Assembly (NCBI GenBank): GCA_049970695.1
Contig: JBMFML010000020.1
Location: forward strand, 1 to 11,631
Length of the DNA: 11,631 nucleotides
Direction of reading: 5' to 3'
From: UBA285 sp049970695
GTDB lineage: Archaea > Thermoproteota > Thermoprotei_A > Sulfolobales > Desulfurococcaceae
The notes below the pieces were generated by a model, which saw only the letters and a program-made list of their open reading frames with translations, was not told the origin of the DNA and did not search any database. Each line of letters begins with the position of its first letter. Position 1 is the first letter of the stretch. A program made the position numbers and the translations under genes. Shown here in pieces: positions 6,440-11,631 of this stretch.

Positions 6440-7082
6440 GAAGAACTTGAGCACTTCTATCGTGGAGGGGCTGGTTAGGGCTTTCACTAGCGAGGTGCTG
6501 CCGAAGCTGAGGAGTATGCGCGACGAGACTGCAAAATACCTATACTTCATCGCTTGGCTAAACAAAGAGCTCGAGGAAAGGGGGCTTGGCAGGCTCATTG
6601 TTACAGGTGGTTTTGCAGTAGAGGTGTACACGGGAAGGGCCTACAGGACAATGGATGTAGACGTAATTGTCGAGGGAGAGCTGGCAAAAAAGGTTGTCGA
6701 GGAGTTTCTAAGCTCCTTTTCTGAGAGGATTGCCAGGGGCTACCTCCCCAAGTACGAGCTACTTCAATTAAAGTCTGTAGACGTGGTGTCAACGGCGTAC
6801 ACCAAGCCGGCTCCGCCAACGAGAGTCGTTGTAGACAACCTAGTGCTATACATCGAGCCCGTGGAAGAGCTCATAGTGACTTACTTAGCCGGGTGGAAGT
6901 TTCGGGGTGCTACAGAAGATAGGGACAAGGCCCTCTGGCTCTACATAGTGTGGAGAGGCAGGCTCGACGACCAATACCTCGAGTCGAGGGCAGCCGAGGA
7001 GGGGGTCAGCGACTACTTGCAGGAGCTGAAGAGAATAGCTACACTTGCTAGAGAGCCTCAAAGAACCTCGCTGCAGGCCTGA
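6426..7082 (+). CDS. Nucleotidyltransferase-fold protein (DUF6036/AbiEii-like)
   Basis: This protein of 218 residues contains the pol-beta-type nucleotidyltransferase core: TGG at 60-62 followed by a helix (FAVEVYTGRAYR) and the metal-binding pair D77 and D79 in TMDVDVIVEG. A distal EPVEELI at 144-150 and KFRGATEDRDK at 158-168 resemble the C-terminal helices of AbiEii- and DUF6036-type proteins. In the AbiE system the nucleotidyltransferase is the toxin and a DNA-binding protein is the antitoxin. Here the partner is only 69 residues long and does not look like AbiEi, so the system is either a different kind or unrelated. The start is ATG 6426 inside the end of the upstream gene. The protein is probably cytoplasmic. 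Family assignment is by motif, without a search. Confidence 0.72.
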   Translation: MERSEKNLSTSIVEGLVRAFTSEVLPKLRSMRDETAKYLYFIAWLNKELEERGLGRLIVTGGFAVEVYTGRAYRTMDVDVIVEGELAKKVVEEFLSSFSERIARGYLPKYELLQLKSVDVVSTAYTKPAPPTRVVVDNLVLYIEPVEELIVTYLAGWKFRGATEDRDKALWLYIVWRGRLDDQYLESRAAEEGVSDYLQELKRIATLAREPQRTSLQA

Positions 7083-7117
7083 GCCGAGAAGGAGCCCTGA
7101 AGCGCTAGTAGAAAGTG

Positions 7118-7125
7118 AGAAAAAG
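7118..7125 (-). terminator. T5 tract downstream of tldE
   Basis: On the minus strand CTTTTTC lies about 40 bases after the tldE stop codon at 7163, in the gap between convergent genes. Short U-tracts can terminate archaeal transcription. No hairpin was found, so this is a weak call. Confidence 0.25.
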
Positions 7126-7162
7126 ACCGGGGATATCTAGGCTAAGCTAAAACAGCTCGTGG

Positions 7163-8515
7163 CTACTGCCCCGCCACCTTCGCGCCTCTGATCCAAATAG
7201 AGGGCGCTGCAAAGTTGGAGTACACCACTACGTCCTTGCCTACTCCGACTAGGTTGCTGGACAGCCACTCGTACACGCTGCCCCCGATGACGACTCCCTT
7301 GACAGGCCTGACTACCCTGCCTCCTTCGACTAGTAGCCCGTGCGTTATAGTGGCTTTTGCCGTGCCGGTCACGAAGTCGCTCATCCAGTGCCCTATTACC
7401 TCGTAGACCAGAATTCCCCTGCTCACGTCCCTGGCGAACTCCTCGAACGAGCCGCTCCCCGGCTTCAGCACCATATTAGTGAAGTTCGGGAGCGGCAGCA
7501 TGTGGGGGCGCTGCCTAATTCCGTTACCCGTGGGCTCGGCGTTCATTCTGCGCGCCGTGTAGTAATTGTGGAGCAGCCCGGCGATGAAGCCCTTGTCAAC
7601 TACGTGCTTAGCCCTAGTCGCAACGCCTTCGTCGTCAAAGGGCCTAGTCCCCGTTGCCCCCTCGAGAGCGGGGTCGTCTACCAGCGTGATTTCCTCGCTG
7701 AGCACCTGCTTGCCCAGCTTATCCCTAATGGGGCTCCTGTTCTCCAAGACGTTGAGGGCCGAGAAGGCCGGTGCAAGGCTGTAGGCCAGGATGTCGCTGG
7801 TTGCGAGGGGCGTGAGCACTAAGTCGTAGACTCCGGACTCCACGGGCCGCGCCCCGAAGAACAGCAGGGCGTTCTCGCCCTCCTCGAGAGCGAGCTTTTC
7901 GAGCTCTCTTTCGTCTAGCATGTTCTTTGAGTACGTCATTGCCTTGTCGCTCTGAAGGCCGCCCTTTTCAACGCTCAAGATCAGCCAGAGCTCGACAACG
8001 CTCCTCCGCGCAGCCCTCGACAATCCATTAGAATTCACTACTGCTACTTCGAGCGACATCACGGAGAAAAAGCCCTCAGTCACGCTGGCGGCTTCGACAC
8101 CTTTGGCGAGGGCTGGCTCTTTGAGCTTGCTCATTGTGTGCTCTAGTACTTCAACGAGCTCTTCCTCGCTCCTCGAAACGGTCTTCTCGTCAAACGACTT
8201 CACCGGGGGCAGGGGCTTGCCATCAGCTGGAAACCCGCTCCAATACGGGTCTTCTGGCGAAGACTTCGCAATCGCAACTAGCCTGTCTAGGGCCTCCTCG
8301 ACGCCCACTTCGAGACTGTTCAGCCTCACGAACCCCACTCTCTTGCCAATGGCCCCCCGCACGCCGACTTCCAAGTCGTCGCGGTAAACGGCCTCGACGA
8401 TTCTGTCCTTGGCCACGGTGAACTGCCTGGCAAGGTTCCTGACCGCGTAGACCTCTACTTCGCTTAGGCCTCTCTTCAGGGCCTTTTCAACGAGCTTTTC
8501 GCAGGCCCCGATCAC
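7163..8515 (-). CDS. pmbA: TldE/PmbA-like subunit of the TldD/TldE protease
   Basis: This is a 450-residue member of the TldD/PmbA family, the subunit without metal ligands. In E. coli, TldD and TldE form a heterodimeric zinc protease that trims unfolded peptides, matures microcin B17 and degrades the CcdA antitoxin. Visible family marks are RPFDDEGVATRAKHVVDKG, the EPTGNGIRQRP segment, the RGILVYEVIGHWMSDFVTG segment, and the C-terminal RPVKGVVIGGS with VGVGKDVVV. The HExxxH of TldD is absent, as expected for TldE. The start is GTG 8515, with GGGGGTGG upstream. When the tldD frameshift is corrected, the tldD stop codon lies three bases before this start, so the two genes are translationally linked and their products almost surely form one complex. 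Confidence 0.9.
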   Translation of the reverse strand: MIGACEKLVEKALKRGLSEVEVYAVRNLARQFTVAKDRIVEAVYRDDLEVGVRGAIGKRVGFVRLNSLEVGVEEALDRLVAIAKSSPEDPYWSGFPADGKPLPPVKSFDEKTVSRSEEELVEVLEHTMSKLKEPALAKGVEAASVTEGFFSVMSLEVAVVNSNGLSRAARRSVVELWLILSVEKGGLQSDKAMTYSKNMLDERELEKLALEEGENALLFFGARPVESGVYDLVLTPLATSDILAYSLAPAFSALNVLENRSPIRDKLGKQVLSEEITLVDDPALEGATGTRPFDDEGVATRAKHVVDKGFIAGLLHNYYTARRMNAEPTGNGIRQRPHMLPLPNFTNMVLKPGSGSFEEFARDVSRGILVYEVIGHWMSDFVTGTAKATITHGLLVEGGRVVRPVKGVVIGGSVYEWLSSNLVGVGKDVVVYSNFAAPSIWIRGAKVAGQ

Positions 8516-8518
8516 GGC

Positions 8519-8594
8519 CTAGCCACCCCCGATTGTGAAGCCTCTCACCCTCACGTGGGGCCCTCCATCGCCAACTCTAACTATCTGATCGGCC
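8519..8594 (-). other. Out-of-frame C-terminal end of tldD
   Basis: On the minus strand, skipping one G after the AAA codon (8597-8595) gives a 24-residue stretch containing VRVGDGGPHVRVRG and ending in GGG and TAG at 8521-8519. This is the family-typical end of archaeal TldD, which in other members continues CGKxxQ-V-V...P. In the frame given, the protein instead ends eight codons later at TAG 8579-8577. One base inserted near 8594 explains the break. Confidence 0.85.
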
Positions 8595-9938
8595 TTTCCC
8601 GCAACCTCCGAAAACGCTTGTACGGACAACTAGGTCTCTTCCAACTGCGTCCACGTTTTTGAGGGTTTCGAGTATGAGCCCCGAGAGCATTACCCCCTTA
8701 ACGAGCCTGGCCGGCTCGCCGTTCTCGACTACGTAGCTGGGGCCGCTGGTGAACGTGAAGGCACCCGTCAGCGGGTTCACTTCTCCGCCCCTCGCGCCGC
8801 GCCCCCTTACGTACAGCCCGCTCCTCATGTCCTTTATCATTTCTTCGGGGCTCCAGTCGCGCGGCTCCATGTACGTGTTGGTCTGCCTGACTAGCAGTGG
8901 GTGCCTGTAGCTCATTACCCTGGCATTGCCCGTCGGCTCGCCTCCGAGCATCTTTGCTGTTGAGAGGCTGTGGAGAAAGCCCCTGAGCACGCCGTCCTTA
9001 ATAGTGTACACCCTCTTCTTCGGAGTGCCCTCGTCGTCGTAGGGGACGTAGGCGCCTCCCTCTACGAGCCCGTCGTCTACCACGGAAACGAGCTCGCTCG
9101 CCACGGCTTCACCAACTCTGCCAGCTAAGACGCTTCCGCCAGCGAGGACAGCGTCTCCCTCCGAGGCGTGGCCAAAGGCCTCGTGGAGCATCAATCCAAC
9201 CATGTCGTTGTCTAGGACCACGTCGTACCTCCCCGGCTTCACGTGCCTCGCCTTGGCTGTTTCGACAACCAGCTTAGCCCTCTCGATAACCCAGCCTTCC
9301 CAGTCAGCAGACTTCGCGAACTCCCAGCCCGCGACAGCCGACTCCGCGTCGCTGAGGAACTCGTAGGCGCCCTCTACGTGTGCTACGAGCGCAGCCCCCA
9401 CACCTATCATCCTACTAGAGACTTCAACGAGGTCTCCGCTGCTCGAAACGTAGATTCTGTAGTCGTGCTCGTAGCCGAATCTGAGCATTATGCTTGCAAC
9501 TCCCTGTACGCTCTTTGCGGCGTTGTGCATGCTCTTAAGCAGCTCTATCTTCTCCGAGACGTCTATGGACTCGGGATCCACGGTGTACCTCGAATACGCC
9601 CTGCCGCGGCTCAGTGGGCGCTGGTAGAGGCTGATTTTCATAGAGTGAGGGGCAACAGCCTTGGCGAGCTTGTAGGCTCTTAACGCGGCTTCTTTAATGG
9701 ACTCCTTGTTGAGGCTGTTTGTCGAAGAGTACGCAGCAGAGCCCCCCACGACTACTCTAATGCCCACACCCTGCGTTGTGCTAGAAGAAAGCTCTCTCAC
9801 AACGCCGTTGTCTAGCGTAATGAGCTCGTAGTAGTGCCTCTGGATCCTCGCATCAATGAAGTCCGCGCCGAGCTCCCTGCGAAGAGCCTCGAGAAACTCT
9901 GGCTCAACTAAGAGAGACATAGATTCCCCCTTAGCCAC
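8577..9938 (-). CDS. tldD: TldD metalloprotease subunit, 3' end frameshifted
   Basis: This is the catalytic subunit of the TldD/TldE protease. The zinc-binding HExxxH is HEAFGH at H252, E253 and H257. The third ligand by analogy with E. coli is the cysteine in GGCGK, here C446. Other family marks are YDVVLDNDMVGLMLHEAFGH, PYDDEGTPKKR, PTGNARVMSYRHP and NPLTGAFTFTSGPSYVVENGE. The open frame ends at residue 453, five residues after the CGK; the conserved last 24 residues lie out of frame at 8593-8522. Whether the truncated protein works is uncertain, since all metal ligands remain. The start may be GTG 9938, which fits a TATA box 28 bases upstream, or ATG 9920, preceded by AAGGGGG. tldE follows directly. 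Confidence 0.9.
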   Translation of the reverse strand: MAKGESMSLLVEPEFLEALRRELGADFIDARIQRHYYELITLDNGVVRELSSSTTQGVGIRVVVGGSAAYSSTNSLNKESIKEAALRAYKLAKAVAPHSMKISLYQRPLSRGRAYSRYTVDPESIDVSEKIELLKSMHNAAKSVQGVASIMLRFGYEHDYRIYVSSSGDLVEVSSRMIGVGAALVAHVEGAYEFLSDAESAVAGWEFAKSADWEGWVIERAKLVVETAKARHVKPGRYDVVLDNDMVGLMLHEAFGHASEGDAVLAGGSVLAGRVGEAVASELVSVVDDGLVEGGAYVPYDDEGTPKKRVYTIKDGVLRGFLHSLSTAKMLGGEPTGNARVMSYRHPLLVRQTNTYMEPRDWSPEEMIKDMRSGLYVRGRGARGGEVNPLTGAFTFTSGPSYVVENGEPARLVKGVMLSGLILETLKNVDAVGRDLVVRTSVFGGCGKGRSDS

Positions 9939-9963
9939 GTGATAGGAAAATACCTGAGAAGAG

Positions 9964-9971
9964 AATATAAC
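9964..9971 (-). promoter_or_regulatory. TATA box of tldD
   Basis: GTTATATT on the minus strand has its centre near 9967, predicting a transcript start near 9941. This fits GTG 9938 as a leaderless start, or a leader of about 20 bases before ATG 9920. It sits in the 56-base gap after the EcfT-like gene, so tldDE is probably its own transcription unit. Confidence 0.45.
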
Positions 9972-9994
9972 TGTGACTCACATTTTGCGAGCCC

Positions 9995-10573
9995 TTATTG
10001 GGGCTCACGCACGCGAGGCTTTGCTTGCCTTGCAAAAACCCCGGGCCTCGTTGCAAGAGCTTCAGCGCTCTGCACCAGCGAATACACTGATAGGAACAAG
10101 AACGCCTTTAAAGCGAGCACTAGCGTGGCGATTTTGCGCAAGTAGCTGTTGCAGCACGCGTTGATAGCATACAGCTTGCTCGCGGTAATCCACAGCCTCG
10201 GCAGGCTCTTCAGCATTTTTATTGACAGTGCGAGCGAAACCCCCAGGCTCGGTGATAGCTTGTGGAAAGCCCTCAGTAGTTCTGGGACGTCGATACAGCC
10301 GGCTATAGACAGCGAGAACAGCGCCAGCGAGCTCAGCCTAAGGACGCCGACAACGACTACTTCTAGGTCTGTGTGGCCTAAAACTAGCACTTGGCTTGCA
10401 AGTGCTAGGGCGGCGTAAACTAGTGCGACAATGGCAGCGGCCTTAACTAGGGCCTTAAAGAGCCCCGGGCTCAGCGCCGCGGAAGCCAGCAGTACAAGCA
10501 CTAAGAGCACGGCCAGCTGGACTGCGCCTGGCCATGCGCACCTCCAGTAGAGAGCTTTAGACTTCGATGCCAA
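9995..10573 (-). CDS. Membrane protein resembling an ECF transporter T component
   Basis: This 192-residue protein is strongly hydrophobic, with membrane segments at about 17-35, 41-63, 70-94 and 148-168. The stretch 107-140 (a helix with PRLWITASKLYAI) and the following helix ending in EALATRPG (170-178) resemble the two coupling helices of EcfT/CbiQ proteins. Those normally end in Ala-Arg-Gly motifs and pass ATPase energy to a substrate-binding S component. Here the first such motif is absent (AINACC instead), only the second keeps an arginine, and the protein is shorter than usual EcfT proteins (about 220-270). No ATPase or S component lies nearby. TTG 10573 is the only start that keeps the first membrane segment; it overlaps the HEPN gene end by 17 bases. 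Either a degenerate EcfT or a different membrane protein remains possible. Confidence 0.5.
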   Translation of the reverse strand: MASKSKALYWRCAWPGAVQLAVLLVLVLLASAALSPGLFKALVKAAAIVALVYAALALASQVLVLGHTDLEVVVVGVLRLSSLALFSLSIAGCIDVPELLRAFHKLSPSLGVSLALSIKMLKSLPRLWITASKLYAINACCNSYLRKIATLVLALKAFLFLSVYSLVQSAEALATRPGVFARQAKPRVREPQ

Positions 10574-10987
10574 GACGTCTCAGTACGGTTCTGGCTTTTT
10601 CGAGACACCCGCGTGCTAAGCTTAGTGCTCTCTCAGCATCACTCTTGCTGTAAATGTCCCACGGTGTCAGGCCTCTCAGCGGCTCGCCATAAGTGCTCCT
10701 CCCATGCTCAGGCGCTAGTTCGTGAGCGGCTTGAGCAATTTCTTCGACAAGCCCCTTCAGATCATCTGGAAGCATTCTTGAAACGTCCAACAACTCTTCA
10801 GAGGGGTCGTGGCTCCAGCTAGGAACCCTGAAGTAGGCTATGATGGACCTAGCAGCGTTTCAACGCTTAGTTGCGAAGACGCGACTACCAGCCTCCAGTC
10901 CCCTCTTTCATGAGCTCTCTCGGCTTCTCTCAGGTAGAGCGCTGCTAGCCTAAACCTGTAAACGACCTCTTCCCTGGGATTAAACAA
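10557..10987 (-). pseudogene. HEPN-domain toxin partner of MNT, frameshifted
   Basis: HEPN proteins pair with minimal nucleotidyltransferases as toxin-antitoxin systems; HEPN is often an RNase with an Rx4-6H active site. Reading from TTG 10987, the N-terminal half is PREEVVYRFRLAALYL...VASSQLSVE and then leaves frame. It resumes one frame over at 10859 as NAARSIIAYFRVPSWSHDP, continues through WDIYSKSDAERAL, and ends at TAA 10557. A missing A, GAAAC where GAAAAC is expected near 10858-10861, explains the break; the N-terminal frame alone stops at 10840-10838. The RVPSWSH segment is an R-x5-H motif. The repaired protein would be about 143 residues, the family norm. A strong Shine-Dalgarno site lies eight bases upstream. 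The open C-terminal stretch alone (10557-10793, 78 residues) would lack the N-terminal helices. Confidence 0.8.
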
Positions 10988-10989
10988 GG

Positions 10990-11451
10990 TTACTTGATCA
11001 CCTCTACTAAGGGCTTTCCATCTTTCCTCACCCAGCCATACTTGCCGTTCGAAGTCCTGTACCTCACCAAGCCGTACTTCTCTACGAAGTCGAGCACTTC
11101 AGACTTGAACTTTGTCAACACACCGCTCCTATCGCAAACTACTATTCCATCAAAGCCTATGTTGAGGCCGAGAGGCGTCAGCGCGCCGCGGGCCAAGTCA
11201 CTTGTAGTAGCGGTCACGAGGGTCAGGGGCTTTTTCACGTGCTCCCATATTAAGTGGTAGGCCTTGGCCCTCGCCTTAAGCCCCTGCAAGCTCTTAAATA
11301 CCACGAGCACGTCTACATCGCTATCTTCTCTCGCCTCCCCCCGAGCCCAGCTTCCAAACAAGACCAATCCCTCAAACTCGAATCCAAATGCTTTTTCGAG
11401 CTCGCTGCACGCCTTCCTCAAGCCCTCGAGAATGCTATCCAAAGGGCTCAT
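10990..11451 (-). CDS. MNT-type minimal nucleotidyltransferase
   Basis: This 153-residue protein has the hallmark GS-x10-DxD motif: G33-S34 (LFGSWARG) and D45/D47 (EDSDVDVLVV). MNT proteins are usually the antitoxins of HEPN toxins and some work by adding AMP to the toxin's active site. No clear third acidic residue was found in the following strand (PLTLVTATTSD), so catalysis is not certain. The tail after residue 100 (IVVCDRSGVLTKFKSEVLDFVEKYGLVRYRT) may form a helical lid. The start is ATG 11451, with GGTGAT three bases upstream. The HEPN gene follows directly, with the Shine-Dalgarno site for it inside the last codons of this gene. Confidence 0.88.
   Translation of the reverse strand: MSPLDSILEGLRKACSELEKAFGFEFEGLVLFGSWARGEAREDSDVDVLVVFKSLQGLKARAKAYHLIWEHVKKPLTLVTATTSDLARGALTPLGLNIGFDGIVVCDRSGVLTKFKSEVLDFVEKYGLVRYRTSNGKYGWVRKDGKPLVEVIK
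10996..11004 (-). promoter_or_regulatory. Strong Shine-Dalgarno site for the HEPN gene
   Basis: GAGGTGATC on the minus strand matches the anti-Shine-Dalgarno end of archaeal 16S rRNA (GAUCACCUC) over nine bases. It lies inside the final codons of the MNT gene, eight bases before TTG 10987, and decides the HEPN start. It implies efficient expression of the HEPN protein from the MNT transcript. Confidence 0.65.
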
Positions 11452-11454
11452 TAA

Positions 11455-11460
11455 ATCACC
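11455..11460 (-). promoter_or_regulatory. Shine-Dalgarno site of the MNT gene
   Basis: GGTGAT is followed by three bases and then ATG 11451 on the minus strand. It lies within the short leader predicted from the TATA box at 11485-11492. Confidence 0.5.
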
Positions 11461-11484
11461 ATAAGGGTACTCCTCGCTACCGCC

Positions 11485-11492
11485 ATATAAAA
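11485..11492 (-). promoter_or_regulatory. TATA box of the MNT-HEPN operon
   Basis: TTTTATAT on the minus strand has its centre near 11488, which predicts a transcript start near 11462. The leader of about 11 bases would include the Shine-Dalgarno site. The rest of the window (to 11631) holds no gene I can support; it may contain the end of a further gene. Confidence 0.5.
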
Positions 11493-11631
11493 TGACTTTT
11501 CCGCCAAGTAAATGGCTGCAACCTCGCTCAAGAGCCTCGGACTTTAGACATCAGAAAAGCGCCCCATTGAGAAACCCATCCTAAATCGGCGAAGGCGCTA
11601 TCAGAGCTGGAAAAGCGTCGACCAAGTATCT

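Noticed and set aside
7340..7822. Plus-strand open frame of 160 codons opposite tldE
   Set aside because: It is antisense to a conserved gene and shows no recognisable domain.
9243..9683. Plus-strand open frame of 146 codons opposite tldD
   Set aside because: It is antisense to a conserved gene and has no family features.
11512..11547. Eleven-residue plus-strand frame starting about 24 bases after a TATA-like sequence
   Set aside because: It is too short to support, and the TATA-like element is better explained as the minus-strand MNT promoter.
11558..11599. Six-base inverted repeat AGCGCC/GGCGCT near the right end
   Set aside because: The arms are short with a loop of about 30 bases in GC-rich DNA, so it is likely chance.
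11548..11631. Possible partial gene at the right edge on the minus strand
   Set aside because: Two minus-strand frames are open for only 16-33 codons and neither gives a recognisable protein end.

Overview
The window looks like chromosomal DNA of a hyperthermophilic crenarchaeon (Thermoproteota). A Thermofilum-like lineage is a guess from GC-rich, AGG/AGA-using codons; no rRNA or marker gene is present to prove it. Supporting traits are frequent GTG and TTG starts, TATA boxes placed about 25 bases before start codons (partly leaderless transcripts), GGTGA/GAGGTG-type Shine-Dalgarno sites, and archaeal gene families (VapBC, MNT/HEPN, a TldD/TldE pair).

Left part, + strand (1-3007). A vapBC toxin-antitoxin pair has a perfect inverted repeat and a TATA box in front. 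It is followed by a radical SAM protein with a ferredoxin-like insert and by a zinc-dependent alcohol dehydrogenase that appears to have its own promoter. A hairpin plus a T6 tract follows the dehydrogenase.

Middle, - strand (6099 down to 3014). Three genes read as one operon: a DapB-like oxidoreductase related to 2,4-diaminopentanoate dehydrogenase, a class III PLP enzyme of the glutamate-1-semialdehyde aminomutase type, and an unrecognised 229-residue protein. This could be an amino-acid conversion pathway, but the substrate is unknown. Divergent from it, on the + strand (6230-7082), a small 69-residue protein overlaps a nucleotidyltransferase-fold protein, an arrangement that resembles a toxin-antitoxin pair.

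Right part, - strand (11451 down to 7163). A minimal nucleotidyltransferase (MNT) gene is followed by its HEPN partner, then a divergent EcfT-like membrane protein, then tldD and tldE (pmbA). Two of these genes are broken by single-base frameshifts visible in the sequence. HEPN lacks one base at an A-run near 10858-10861. tldD has one extra base near 8594, just after its last metal ligand, so its conserved C-terminal tail lies out of frame. Both may be real mutations or sequencing errors.

In all, the window mixes housekeeping-like metabolism with three toxin-antitoxin-like modules. No tRNA, rRNA, CRISPR array or transposase was seen.
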